This document shows positions 1 to 8,397 of a DNA stretch of 64,000 nucleotides, in pieces. The position numbers and the translations under genes are program-made. How positions within the stretch are numbered: position 1 is the first letter of the stretch; each line of letters opens with the position of its first letter. Source of the DNA: Vibrio plantisponsor (GTDB lineage: Bacteria > Pseudomonadota > Gammaproteobacteria > Enterobacterales > Vibrionaceae); assembly GCF_013041605.1 (NCBI RefSeq), contig NZ_JABEQC010000001.1, positions 248,001 through 312,000 on the forward strand, read 5' to 3'. Below the pieces are notes generated by a model, which worked only from the letters and a program-made list of their open reading frames with translations, was not told where the DNA came from and made no database searches.

Positions 1-741
1 CAAAGTCTGATCCCACTGATTTTCTTTAATCAGATGGCTAAGTAGTGCTGATTTCATGTCTTTATCGACGGTGATCAACCACTGCTCAATGTTGGACTTC
101 GAAGCCTGATTCGCCGCAATTGAAATTTCATACGGATCGTTAACCGCCGTTTTCGCTAAATCACGAACCTTATGAGACAGCGTCGCAGAGAAAAGTAGGC
201 ACTGAGCGTCAGTTGGAACACGGTCAATGATCTTGTTGATAGATTCGATAAAGCCCATGTCTAACATGCGGTCAGCTTCATCCAACACCAGCATTTCGAT
301 CTCTTCGAAATACACAGCGCGCTGACCATACATATCAAGCAAACGTCCCGGTGTCGCCACCAGCACATCCACGCCATCAATCAACGCCTGCTTTTGTGCC
401 TTTTCATCTACTCCGCCGTACATCGCAAGCGAAGTGAGCTCAGTAAATTGACCGTACTCTTTGACTTTTTCTGCTACCTGAATCGCCAACTCACGGGTCG
501 GTACAAGAATCAGCGCACGAACACGTTTTTTCTTCTGTGTTTTTCCGCGCTGTAATTTTTCCAGAATCGGCAAAACAAAACTCGCGGTTTTACCCGTACC
601 TGTTTGTGCCGCGGCAATTAAATCCTGCCCTTGCAAAATCACTGGAATGGCTTTGGTTTGAATAGATGTAGGTTTCTGATAACCAAGATCCGCCACTGCT
701 TTCGACAGTGCTTCACTCAATCCTAGTTTTGCAAATGACAT
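1..741 (-). CDS. DEAD-box ATP-dependent RNA helicase, RhlE-like (partial, C-terminus off the left edge)
   Basis: The first 247 codons of an RNA helicase are present and the gene continues past the left edge. I translated it by hand from the ATG at 741. The helicase core motifs occur in order: a Q motif (GYQKPTSIQ), Walker A AQTGTGKT near residue 46, PTRELA, TPGRLLD, the DEAD box in VLDEADRMLD and SAT near residue 200. Such proteins unwind short RNA duplexes in ribosome assembly, mRNA turnover or cold adaptation. The short N-terminus before the Q motif (about 20 residues) suits the RhlE/SrmB/DbpA type. RhlE is my best guess, but the missing C-terminus prevents a firm choice. The Shine-Dalgarno is weak. 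Confidence 0.9.
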   Translation of the reverse strand, partial: MSFAKLGLSEALSKAVADLGYQKPTSIQTKAIPVILQGQDLIAAAQTGTGKTASFVLPILEKLQRGKTQKKKRVRALILVPTRELAIQVAEKVKEYGQFTELTSLAMYGGVDEKAQKQALIDGVDVLVATPGRLLDMYGQRAVYFEEIEMLVLDEADRMLDMGFIESINKIIDRVPTDAQCLLFSATLSHKVRDLAKTAVNDPYEISIAANQASKSNIEQWLITVDKDMKSALLSHLIKENQWDQTL

Positions 742-841
742 GAATCGACTCTGAAAAGATTAATTTACGAAAAAGATAGAACAGCTTTTGTTCACCTGCT
801 CTATTTAGAGGCGCGAAGTGTAACATGAAGTGATTCAATAT

Positions 842-869
842 AAAAAATAGCGGCCTTTTCGGGCCGCTA
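842..869 (-). terminator. Rho-independent terminator of the lipoprotein gene
   Basis: A perfect 8-bp stem TAGCGGCC / GGCCGCTA (848-855 and 862-869) with a 6-nt loop. On the minus strand it is followed by a run of T (A-run 842-847 on the plus strand). It sits about 35 bp after the stop of the upstream lipoprotein gene. Confidence 0.9.
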
Positions 870-903
870 CATGTATTTTCCTAATATTATCTTGACTACG
901 GGC

Positions 904-2226
904 TTAACCGCGCAGCAGTAAATGTTGTAGGCGTCGGTTGCTTGGGGTAACCGAAGCATCGACCTTATACATCTTGTTATTGAGATCAAAGATGATTGGC
1001 TGTTCTGACTTAACTTGCTGTTTAGCATTAAACGGAACAATGATAGATACCGGACCTTTACTTCCCTGATATTCATATACAAGGACGGAACTTAACATGT
1101 TGATGTCAACTGGTATGTCGGCCTGATACTCATCACTGGTTTCATGCTTAGCTGTCTGAATTGTTTTCATTGCTTCGGATGTCATGAATGATTCAAAACG
1201 CTCATCAATATTTCGCAACTTTGTACGACGCGCATCGTTAAGGAATCGTTCTTTTTTGTTGTCACTGAGTAACTGGGCAATTGTCCGCTCTTGTCTTTCA
1301 ACGGCATTCTTCGCGTCACGGTAATCGCGTTCTACACGATAAGCTTTAACACCCAACTGGTTCTCACCAATGATTTTTGAATCATTGATTTGCTTCTGTA
1401 ACTTGCGGATTTGATCTTTATTACTCTCTTCTGCAAGCTTATAACCAATATATTCTTCCAAAAGAACTCTGCCACTGATATGAGACGGAGCATTCAGCAT
1501 ATCTTTATGATTAGGTTGTAAATAATAACAAGTACCGTCTTTGTAGAAACCTGTAAGATCACGATAGTCTTGACATTGAGTGCCTTCTTTAAGCGTACGG
1601 GTACGGTAACTAAAGCTGTATGATTCATTCATACGAATAGGTAGTTTTAAATCAACAATATCTTTACGCACAAGATCGGTGTACTTATTCAGCATCTCCT
1701 GTTTCTTTGCAGAAAGTGTTTCAATTTGTTGTTCCAACTGAACCTTGGTTGCTGCATCTTTGGCATAGAAACTCGTTAGCTTATCCTGAACATCCTGAGC
1801 TTTGACCAGGTTTTGTTTTGCTTCCGTTAGCTTTGGCTCATTCTCACGAGTAACTTTATCTACGTTAGACTGCCACGCCAATTCATCTTCTTTTTGTGCA
1901 TTTTTGATTTTGTTAAGTTCTGCATCAACAATTTTCTTCAGATCCGCGTTATTAATAAACGAAGTATCCGCTGCAAGTATCGCATCATAATCGCTTGAAG
2001 AGCTGAATATACGGCTCGCTTTGCCTGCTTCATCAGCCAAATTATTAATTTGTGCAACTTCTTTTTCAGAAAGCTGGTAGATATCGGCTTTCTTAAATTG
2101 CAAACCTTGGAGTTCAAACAGAGCTTCAGATACTGGTCCTACTTCTACAGACACTTTGTCACCACAGCCAGACAACGCAATCGCCGTTGCACTTAACAGC
2201 AGTGTTTGTACAATTCTTTTGTTCAT
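904..2226 (-). CDS. Coiled-coil outer-membrane-type lipoprotein of unknown function
   Basis: A 440-residue protein with a clear lipoprotein signal peptide. A short basic start (MNKR) and a hydrophobic stretch lead to the lipobox LSGC, with Cys21 as the predicted lipidated residue. The next residue is Gly rather than Asp, which favours outer-membrane sorting. After it the chain is rich in Lys, Glu, Gln and Ala and reads as long helices: about residues 90-190 (KNAQKEDELAWQ onward) and 260-350. These look like two coiled-coil arms around a middle region with a Cys pair (GTQCQDY and DGTCYYL). I do not recognise the family. A strong terminator follows and an independent membrane-protein gene lies upstream, so it is probably monocistronic or the last of two genes. 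Confidence 0.75.
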   Translation of the reverse strand: MNKRIVQTLLLSATAIALSGCGDKVSVEVGPVSEALFELQGLQFKKADIYQLSEKEVAQINNLADEAGKASRIFSSSSDYDAILAADTSFINNADLKKIVDAELNKIKNAQKEDELAWQSNVDKVTRENEPKLTEAKQNLVKAQDVQDKLTSFYAKDAATKVQLEQQIETLSAKKQEMLNKYTDLVRKDIVDLKLPIRMNESYSFSYRTRTLKEGTQCQDYRDLTGFYKDGTCYYLQPNHKDMLNAPSHISGRVLLEEYIGYKLAEESNKDQIRKLQKQINDSKIIGENQLGVKAYRVERDYRDAKNAVERQERTIAQLLSDNKKERFLNDARRTKLRNIDERFESFMTSEAMKTIQTAKHETSDEYQADIPVDINMLSSVLVYEYQGSKGPVSIIVPFNAKQQVKSEQPIIFDLNNKMYKVDASVTPSNRRLQHLLLRG

Positions 2227-2323
2227 TCCATCACCCTTTCAATATGGAATTATGAGAAAAAACTTTTGTGAGAGGCAACAAAAATAAAGCTCCCTAAAAC
2301 AAAAGTGAATTCAAATGATGAGT

Positions 2324-2355
2324 AAAAAACTTAGCCCAAGCTATGCTTGGGCTAA
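2324..2355 (-). terminator. Rho-independent terminator
   Basis: A perfect 11-bp inverted repeat TTAGCCCAAGC / GCTTGGGCTAA (2331-2341 and 2345-2355) with a 3-nt loop. The plus-strand A-run at 2324-2329 becomes the T-run of the minus-strand transcript. It directly follows the 125-residue membrane protein gene. Confidence 0.9.
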
Positions 2356-2364
2356 GAAATTGAC

Positions 2365-2742
2365 TTAATATGCTTTGTTTGACGTAACTCGAGCCAAACC
2401 TTTAACAACCTTGTAAAGCGTGTAGAAGAATGCGAACACTACAATGAACCAGCCCACAACAAACACAGATGTAACAATACCGATAATGCTCAGAATCAAT
2501 GAAACCCAAAATGTTCTCTTGATGTTCGCATAATGACTTTCAAAAATTGTACCTTTTGCGTCAGATGCCTTAACCATGCCCCAAATACCGCCGATTAAAA
2601 ATCCAAGCCCAGTCCAAAAACCCAGAAGCATCAGGGCATAGGCAACAATAGCGTGTGTTTTTGCAGACTTTTCAACTTGTGAAAGCTCTGTTTTCGCAGC
2701 GTCAAAACTTGTTTGATTCACTGTTGTTTCCAATTCGCTCAT
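2365..2742 (-). CDS. Small inner-membrane protein, DUF4870-like, function unknown
   Basis: 125 residues. The first 30 are polar and probably cytoplasmic. Three hydrophobic segments follow: about 31-55 (IVAYALMLLGFWTGLGFLIGG), 76-95 (FWVSLILSIIGIVTSVFVV) and 96-113. The pattern of a Gly-rich first helix, then a charged loop and a tight helical hairpin, resembles small DUF4870/YidH-like membrane proteins. I cannot assign a function. The SD AGGATC lies just before the ATG at 2742. The gene ends in its own terminator, so it is likely a single-gene unit. Confidence 0.7.
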   Translation of the reverse strand: MSELETTVNQTSFDAAKTELSQVEKSAKTHAIVAYALMLLGFWTGLGFLIGGIWGMVKASDAKGTIFESHYANIKRTFWVSLILSIIGIVTSVFVVGWFIVVFAFFYTLYKVVKGLARVTSNKAY

Positions 2743-3205
2743 GAATAGATCCTTTATTTGTAAAATATTTTTTATTTGATTATTTATTTAAATAGTAAAA
2801 TTTATCGTTAATACCTTTTGGCATATCCATCTCCAATATTTCTAGTGTTAACTGCGCTCCTTACTTATCTATATAAATTTCTACTACTGTTCTCTTTGTT
2901 CTACTCAAGTCCTATGAATACCGAGTTACACAGCAGCTAAATAAAAGACTGCGAGAATCAATATCCAATGGGTAAACCTAGCCCTATCAACCTGAAAATC
3001 ATAGAAAACTAAACTCATATTTACCGATTAATAGCTAAGCGTCAATCCATTAATTACAAAAATATATTCTATTTTATAAGTAAGTTAACCGAGTGTATGA
3101 GTAATAACCAAGCAAAAACGAAAGAAAAACAGAATGTGAGTTTATAAGAATGAAAGGAATAGGATATATTCAGATACCAGCCATCTTCCATACTCACTGA
3201 ATATA
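2743..3205. other. AT-rich intergenic region without a recognised gene
   Basis: About 460 bp, very AT-rich near 2750-2810, which fits the promoter of the minus-strand membrane protein. I see no ORF with a ribosome-binding site and family features, no RNA gene and no long repeat here. The next 150 bp contain the inverted-repeat element listed separately. Confidence 0.5.
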
Positions 3206-3352
3206 AAAGTGACCGATTGAATCATAGAGAACAAAAGAGCTTAACGGTGGTTATTTGACCGATATTGATAAACAAACCCTATTTGCCATGGATGGCAAAT
3301 TGGAGCCCCAAGGATGGGTTTATGCGTGTTTGTGTTCAATATCGGTCACTTT
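3206..3352. repeat. Nested inverted-repeat element downstream of nifF, possibly MITE-like
   Basis: Three nested inverted repeats lie within 147 bp. The outer arms are AAAGTGACCGAT (3206-3217) and ATCGGTCACTTT (3341-3352), a 12-bp perfect match. The inner arms are TGACCGATATTGA (3256-3268) and TCAATATCGGTCA (3336-3348), a 13-bp perfect match. The core is the palindrome ATTTGCCAT-GG-ATGGCAAAT (3281-3300). The right arm can therefore pair with either left arm. A 61-codon reading frame crosses it but looks like read-through of the repeat, not a gene. The element lies just past the nifF stop (3371), so it may also act as a 3-prime structure of that mRNA. Confidence 0.6.
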
Positions 3353-3370
3353 CATTGCTACGCAAAAGTA

Positions 3371-3907
3371 TCAGAGGTTCATCTCGGCACTAATTTGCTC
3401 TACCCAACCTGCGATGCGTTGCTCGGTCATACTTGCTTGATTGTCTTTGTCGAGAACTAAACCCACAAAGTCATCACCATCAACCGCATTTGAAGCGTTG
3501 AACTCGTAACCTTCCGTTGGCCAGAATCCAACCATCTCAGCGCCGCAGTTCGCCACGTAATCATAGAGTTCACCAAGAGCATCGACGAACTCATTGCTGT
3601 AGCTCACTTGATCACCTAAGCCATATAACGCAACTTTCTTGCCTGTCAGATCCATATCGGAAAAGTTAGGAAGAAACTCTTCCCAGCTCTCCTCTTGGCA
3701 ATCCACTGACAAACCCGGAAGCTGACCTTGCCCTAATGTCGGCGTACCGAGAATCAAACATTCGTAGCTGGTGAACTCTTCCACATCGACTCGGTTGATG
3801 TTCTTTGGTTTGTCCGCAATTTCATCACCCAGTTGCTTTTGAATCAGCTTCGCCATTTTGCGAGTGCTACCTGTATCGGTACCAAAAAAAATGCCTACTT
3901 TAGCCAT
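3371..3907 (-). CDS. nifF: Flavodoxin NifF, electron donor to nitrogenase
   Basis: A 178-residue long-chain flavodoxin. NifF carries one electron at a time on FMN to the nitrogenase iron protein. The phosphate-binding loop GTDTGSTRK is at residues 9-17. The FMN aromatic loops are near YGLGDQVSYSNEF (about 95-108) and TPTLGQGQLPG (about 55-65). Assignment as NifF, not a housekeeping flavodoxin, rests on context: it sits behind the rnf operon and has its own sigma-54 promoter and NifA activator site. The SD GGAGTG precedes the ATG at 3907. The inverted-repeat element follows the stop. Confidence 0.92.
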   Translation of the reverse strand: MAKVGIFFGTDTGSTRKMAKLIQKQLGDEIADKPKNINRVDVEEFTSYECLILGTPTLGQGQLPGLSVDCQEESWEEFLPNFSDMDLTGKKVALYGLGDQVSYSNEFVDALGELYDYVANCGAEMVGFWPTEGYEFNASNAVDGDDFVGLVLDKDNQASMTEQRIAGWVEQISAEMNL

Positions 3908-3982
3908 ACATCACTCCTTTGAAAAATATGTTCTGACCATTCCTAAATCGTTTCAGTGACATTGATTGACCTCTATCTGTAG

Positions 3983-3998
3983 TGCAATAGCTGTACCT
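3983..3998 (-). promoter_or_regulatory. Sigma-54 (-24/-12) promoter of nifF
   Basis: The minus strand reads AGGTACAGCTATTGCA, with GG and GC separated by exactly 10 bp, matching TGGCAC-N5-TTGCA. It lies about 75 bp before the nifF start codon. Confidence 0.8.
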
Positions 3999-4057
3999 GA
4001 TTGAGATCTATTAAATTCAATAAGTTATAAACTTTGTGAAACGTACAAACGACAAAT

Positions 4058-4073
4058 TGTCACAAAGCCGACA
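4058..4073. promoter_or_regulatory. NifA upstream activator sequence for nifF
   Basis: TGT-CACAAAGCCG-ACA is an exact TGT-N10-ACA element. It abuts the rnfH stop codon (4074-4076) and lies about 80 bp upstream of the nifF -12 element, a normal NifA activation distance. The wider form is ATTGTC-N8-GACATC. Confidence 0.8.
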
Positions 4074-4346
4074 TCAATCGTCGTCGTCATCGTCATCGTC
4101 ATCGTCATCCTCAGGTTTCCATATCAGAGGACGATAAATTTCCACTCGGTCACCGTTTTTTAACGGCGCATCGAGAGTGGTGATCTTGCCGAATATGCCA
4201 ACCTTCTGGCTGTCGAGTTCTATGGTCGGATACATTTCTAAGATCTTCGAACCATGAATGGCACTTAAAACGGTCGCCTGTTCATCCACCGTCACGGGAA
4301 GCCACACTTGCTCGGTTGGCAAAGCATAGACAACGCTTACTTTCAT
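4074..4346 (-). CDS. rnfH: RnfH family protein with a poly-aspartate tail
   Basis: 90 residues with a ubiquitin/ThiS-like beta-grasp fold of the RnfH/UPF0125 family: MKVSVVYALPTEQ at the start, then NGDRVEIYRPL near residue 65-75. RnfH accompanies nif-linked rnf operons, but its molecular role is unsettled. The start overlaps the rnfE stop (ATGA-type overlap), so it is the last gene of rnfABCDGEH. The last 11 codons are all Asp, encoded largely by a GATGAC hexamer repeat (4077-4109). The housekeeping members I know do not end this way. Confidence 0.88.
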   Translation of the reverse strand: MKVSVVYALPTEQVWLPVTVDEQATVLSAIHGSKILEMYPTIELDSQKVGIFGKITTLDAPLKNGDRVEIYRPLIWKPEDDDDDDDDDDD

Positions 4347-5050
4347 CCTTGCTCTCCTTGCATATCCAGTTTCTCAAGGCGATTGCTTTCTAAAACCGCA
4401 AGCAGTTTCTGCTTCAAAGCCAGAACCAAGCCCAATGCGAGAAAACCGCCGGGCGGCAGGATTACTAGCAACAAACCGTGATAATCAGGAATGACGGTGG
4501 TTTCCAAAAACGAAAAACTCTTGCCGAGTAACAAGCTCGCATTACTAAACAAAGTGCCGCTACCAACCACTTCTCGGATACCTCCAAGTACGGTCAGCAC
4601 CCAAGTAAAACCTAAGCCCATGAACACGCCGTCAATAATGGAAGGCACTAAGGGAGAACGGCTGGCATAGGACTCAACCCGTCCTAAAATTGCGCAGTTG
4701 GTTACGATGAGTGGAATAAAAAGCCCTAGCACTTTATGCAGTGGATGCAGATAGGCGTTAAGTAAAGCATCGATAACAGTCACAAGAGTCGCGATTATGA
4801 TAACGTTCACGGGGATCCGAACCGCTTTACTTATCACGCCTTTTGCTAGGGAATTGAGAGCATTCGAGAGCACCATCACCACCATAGTCGCAAGCCCCAA
4901 ACCTAAACCGTTGGTGGCACTGCTGGTAACCGCCAGCAGTGGACATAACGCTAACGACTGACTGAGGATAATGTTGTTGCTCCACAGCCCTTGCTGAATG
5001 ATATTTTTGTACTCACGATTTGACTTATTGCTTGAAGAACAATCACTCAT
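4343..5050 (-). CDS. rnfE: Rnf electron transport complex subunit E
   Basis: A 235-residue integral membrane protein, one of the two paralogous Rnf/Nqr subunits (RnfA and RnfE) that form the membrane core of this ion-pumping NADH-or-ferredoxin oxidoreductase. Hydrophobic segments fill residues 28-205. The family signatures NIILSQSLALCPLLAVT and VTNCAILGRVESYA are visible. The Cys in the NCAI and LCPLL positions matches the residues that hold an intramembrane iron-sulphur centre in Rnf/Nqr. It overlaps both neighbours (rnfG and rnfH) by a few bases, so it is translationally coupled. Confidence 0.93.
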   Translation of the reverse strand: MSDCSSSNKSNREYKNIIQQGLWSNNIILSQSLALCPLLAVTSSATNGLGLGLATMVVMVLSNALNSLAKGVISKAVRIPVNVIIIATLVTVIDALLNAYLHPLHKVLGLFIPLIVTNCAILGRVESYASRSPLVPSIIDGVFMGLGFTWVLTVLGGIREVVGSGTLFSNASLLLGKSFSFLETTVIPDYHGLLLVILPPGGFLALGLVLALKQKLLAVLESNRLEKLDMQGEQG

Positions 5051-5651
5051 GGTTTGCCTCCTGCTCCTGTGCTAATGCGAGTAGCGCTTTATGGACACCC
5101 TTCACCACACTGCGTGGCGTGATAGTCGCGCCACTGAACTGATCAAAGTCACCGCCATCTTTTTTCACTGCCCAAAGCGGAGTGCTTTCTAACGAACGTT
5201 TGGCAAAACTCAAAATCCATGAGCTTTTCGCTAATTCGATTTTGTCACCCAGCCCCGGAGTTTCACTGTGGCTGATGATCCGAACTCCGAGAATTTCACC
5301 TTGTGGTGTAGTTCCTACCAAATAGCTAATAGGACCGCTGTAACCATCTTGCACGCCACGAATAACCCAACTAATCACTTCGTGTTGGCTGTTCTCAACC
5401 GCAAATAAATCAAACTGTGAACCTTGATACTCAATGACTTTTCCGCTGGCAAACACATCGTTGCTATACTCCTGCCCCGCCAGCACTTCGCTCAGCAGCG
5501 CGTTCTGATCTTCTGCGATACGCTGTTCAATCAAAGGCTGGGTAATCCACTGAGTCAGCACCAAAAATATGGCAGCCAGACCGCATGTCACCGCAAGCAA
5601 ACCTGCTTGGTAGCCAACCTGTTCTTTCCATTTTTCAATCTGCTCCATCAT
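5043..5651 (-). CDS. rnfG: Rnf electron transport complex subunit G, FMN-binding
   Basis: 202 residues. One membrane helix (about 13-36) anchors a periplasmic FMN-binding domain. The covalent flavin motif is SGATITPRS near residue 172, where the Thr would carry FMN as a phosphoester. Another family signature is GYSGPISYLVGTTPQGEILGV reading through positions 105-125. There are two tandem start codons (5651 and 5648). The gene overlaps rnfD by 4 bp and rnfE by 8 bp. Confidence 0.93.
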   Translation of the reverse strand: MMEQIEKWKEQVGYQAGLLAVTCGLAAIFLVLTQWITQPLIEQRIAEDQNALLSEVLAGQEYSNDVFASGKVIEYQGSQFDLFAVENSQHEVISWVIRGVQDGYSGPISYLVGTTPQGEILGVRIISHSETPGLGDKIELAKSSWILSFAKRSLESTPLWAVKKDGGDFDQFSGATITPRSVVKGVHKALLALAQEQEANHE

Positions 5652-6649
5652 GACGATTTCTCCACCGCAGGACGACGACCAAACACATTCGGACGCATGT
5701 AGTAATCAATGAGCGGACTGGCAGCATTCATCATCAATACCGCAAACGCCACACCCTCGGGATAGCTACCAAATGTTCGAATTAACCAGACTAAGAATCC
5801 GCAACCCAATCCATACAGCATCTGACCGCGAACACTGGTTGGTGATGTAACGAGATCGGTCGCGATATAGAACGCGCCGAGCATAGCGCCACCACTGGTC
5901 CATTGAATCCAAAACGGAAGGTAGCTCTCTGGAGAGATAAAATGCGCCACCAGTGCAGGTGCGCCCAGCCCTAACATAAAACTGGTTGGAATGGCCCAAT
6001 GAATAATGCGGCGATAGAGCAGATACAAACCGCCAAGCAAGATAAACAGTGCGTTAGTTTCACCGAAACTGCCTGATTGCTTACCCAGCAACAGGTCAAT
6101 AAATACGATAGGTTCGGTACGCTCGGTACTCAGAGCAGTCGCGGAAGTGACACCATCAAAGTGAAACCAAGCATCCGGTACTGAAACCAAGTTATGGCTT
6201 AAATCAATGGGAGTTGGGTCTGCCCAAAGCGTCATTTCCACAGGGAAACAGACCAACAACATCACACGCGCTAACATCGCTGGATTGAAAAGGTTTTGGC
6301 CTAACCCACCATAGATATGTTTACCCAAAGCGATAGCAAAAACAGCACCAAATACCCCAAGCATGACCGGAAAAGTGGGTGGCAAACTCATCGTCAGTAA
6401 TATGCCAGTAAGTAACGCCGATCCATCCATACAAGCAATTGGGTTCTTTTTCATCGCCATCAAGCATAGCCACTCAGCAACTACAGCAGCTAAACAAGTT
6501 GCCAGCATTAGCACTACGCTGTTTAAACCAAACTGAAAGAAGCCAAAAATGCAGGCTGGAAGCAAGGTCAAAATCACGGTGTACATGATGCGAGTGCTGG
6601 AGTTCGCATTGTGGGCAAATGGCCCTATCGCAGCGTCATACTTAATCAT
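5648..6649 (-). CDS. rnfD: Rnf electron transport complex subunit D
   Basis: A 333-residue membrane protein with about ten hydrophobic segments, homologous to NqrB. The flavinylation motif appears as GVTSATALST near residue 163. The strongly conserved stretches AIALGKHIYGGLGQNLFNPAM (around 105-125) and SGGAMLGAFYIATDLVTSP (around 230-250) are intact. The start overlaps the rnfC stop by 4 bp. It acts in the inner membrane with RnfG and RnfE to couple electron flow to an ion gradient. In diazotrophs it is thought to run toward making low-potential reductant. Confidence 0.93.
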   Translation of the reverse strand: MIKYDAAIGPFAHNANSSTRIMYTVILTLLPACIFGFFQFGLNSVVLMLATCLAAVVAEWLCLMAMKKNPIACMDGSALLTGILLTMSLPPTFPVMLGVFGAVFAIALGKHIYGGLGQNLFNPAMLARVMLLVCFPVEMTLWADPTPIDLSHNLVSVPDAWFHFDGVTSATALSTERTEPIVFIDLLLGKQSGSFGETNALFILLGGLYLLYRRIIHWAIPTSFMLGLGAPALVAHFISPESYLPFWIQWTSGGAMLGAFYIATDLVTSPTSVRGQMLYGLGCGFLVWLIRTFGSYPEGVAFAVLMMNAASPLIDYYMRPNVFGRRPAVEKSS

Positions 6650-8388
6650 GCTTGCTCCTCCTTCGCTTGTCGTTGAGGTCTAGGTGGTCTTGCTGGGCGA
6701 ACGGGTTTGTCAGAAACCAATGAGATGCTTTCTTCAACCACTTCAGCACTCGGATTTCTCGCTGGACGAGCAGGTCTTGCTGGGCACTGAGGTTTTAATG
6801 TCACCTCATTTAATACAGCCTCAGCTGATACAGACTCGTTTTGCTTAGTGCCTGTGCGAGCAGCTCTTGCGGGACGTGCAGGTCTGCCCGTTTTATCCGC
6901 TGCCATATCTGCAATGACAGTTTCTGAAACGGCAGAAGCACGAGCGGTTCGAGAAGGACGTGGTGTCGATTTCGCTGCAGCAACAGCAAGCGCCTCTTGT
7001 TCTAAGCGTTGCTTGCGAGCTTCATTGAGCGCTTTCACTTGCGCTGATTTTCTCTCTTGCTGAGCGTTAGAATTAATCACTCCTTTGGCGTGCATAAAAT
7101 ACTGCACTAAAGGAATGGAAGATGGGCAAACATAGCTGCACGCACCACAAGACAAACAGTTTTGCACACCAAGTTCTTGAGTGCGTTTGAAATCAGAAAC
7201 TCGTGTGTACGCGGCCATCTGAAACGGCATTAGATTCATCGGACATGCACGAACACATTGACCACAACGAATACACTCCTGATGTTTGTATTCATCGATC
7301 ACTTCATCTTCTGTCAGAGCTAGAATGCCACCGACCGTTTTATCTATCGCCGCCTGAAGTGACGGGATCACTTGCCCCATCATCGGTCCACCAAAGATCA
7401 AGCGTTCGGTACTGTCACTTAACCCGCCACAATAGTTGATCACATCATTGACGGGTGTGCCGATGGGTATATCTATGTTGCATGGCTGATCAATACCTTT
7501 GCCCGAAACCGTCACGATGCGCGAAACCAAAGGTCGTTCAAAACGCACCGCATGATACACAGCGCGAGCGGTCGCAATGTTGTTAACCAGAATGCCGATT
7601 TGAGTCGATAATCCACCCGCTGGCACTTCATGACCCGTGAGGGTTTTGATCATATGCTTTTCTGAACCCATTGGGTAAACACTTGGCACCAGACGGATCT
7701 CGACATCCGGTTCGGCATTGGCCGCATGGAACATCTCATCAAAAGCATCGCGCTTGTTGTCTTCAATACCGACGATGGCTTTTTTCGCACCGCTTGCTGT
7801 CATCATTAGCTTTATGCCAGCAATGATTTCAGCTGGATACGACTGCATCGTGAGATCATCACAGGTGAGATAGGGCTCGCACTCACCACCATTAATGATG
7901 AGCGTCTCCACGTTCGCTTTGCGTGCAAACATCAATTTGGCTGCGGTTGGGAAACCTGCACCACCCAAACCAACAATCCCCGCTTCTTTTACTCGCTCGA
8001 TAATTGTTTCAGGGTCGAGGTTAGTAATACTGCCACTGGATGCGGGTTTTCCCCATTGGCGATCTTCGTTTGCACGAATGATGATGGTATCGCACTTCAC
8101 TTTGGCAGGATGGGTAGTCAAATGCTCAGTAATCGCTGTTACAATACCATTCACCGGCGAATGAACCGGAGCCACCATATCGGTATGCCCGACTGCAATT
8201 TTCTGACCGCGATAGACGTGTTCACCCACAGCCACCAGCGATTTTAAACGTGCGCCATTGCGTAATTGCAAAGGCAAGAAAACATTACGCGGCCAGAAGC
8301 CAGTATCAATTTTCTTATCACTGGTTAGCTCTTTGTAAGCTTTTGGATGGATCCCACCACGAAACGGATGGCCGCTTAAACTCAACAT
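6646..8388 (-). CDS. rnfC: Rnf electron transport complex subunit C, with a Pro/Ala/Arg-rich tail
   Basis: 580 residues. This is the peripheral NADH/FMN and iron-sulphur subunit, related to the NuoF/NqrF side. The nucleotide-binding glycine-rich segment GIVGLGGAGFPTAAKL lies near residue 137-152. Two [4Fe-4S] motifs, CIRCGQCVRACP (about 377-388) and CLSCGACSYVCP (about 416-427), are complete. From about residue 450 the protein turns into a low-complexity region with repeated RPARPARA-like units. Long C-terminal tails are common in proteobacterial RnfC, but this composition is distinctive. The SD AGGAG precedes the ATG. The gene begins 9 bp after rnfB. Confidence 0.93.
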   Translation of the reverse strand: MLSLSGHPFRGGIHPKAYKELTSDKKIDTGFWPRNVFLPLQLRNGARLKSLVAVGEHVYRGQKIAVGHTDMVAPVHSPVNGIVTAITEHLTTHPAKVKCDTIIIRANEDRQWGKPASSGSITNLDPETIIERVKEAGIVGLGGAGFPTAAKLMFARKANVETLIINGGECEPYLTCDDLTMQSYPAEIIAGIKLMMTASGAKKAIVGIEDNKRDAFDEMFHAANAEPDVEIRLVPSVYPMGSEKHMIKTLTGHEVPAGGLSTQIGILVNNIATARAVYHAVRFERPLVSRIVTVSGKGIDQPCNIDIPIGTPVNDVINYCGGLSDSTERLIFGGPMMGQVIPSLQAAIDKTVGGILALTEDEVIDEYKHQECIRCGQCVRACPMNLMPFQMAAYTRVSDFKRTQELGVQNCLSCGACSYVCPSSIPLVQYFMHAKGVINSNAQQERKSAQVKALNEARKQRLEQEALAVAAAKSTPRPSRTARASAVSETVIADMAADKTGRPARPARAARTGTKQNESVSAEAVLNEVTLKPQCPARPARPARNPSAEVVEESISLVSDKPVRPARPPRPQRQAKEEQA

Positions 8389-8397
8389 AATCTACTC

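Noticed and set aside
3255..3440. A 61-codon plus-strand ORF downstream of nifF
   Set aside because: It lies in the nested inverted repeat and overlaps the nifF coding end; no SD or recognisable domain. It reads the repeat, not a gene.
4077..4109. GATGAC repeat as a CRISPR or mobile-element mark
   Set aside because: It is an in-frame hexamer repeat coding for Asp within rnfH.
6848..8247. Several plus-strand ORFs of 60-90 codons inside rnfC
   Set aside because: They are antisense shadows of the well-supported rnfC frame with no family features.
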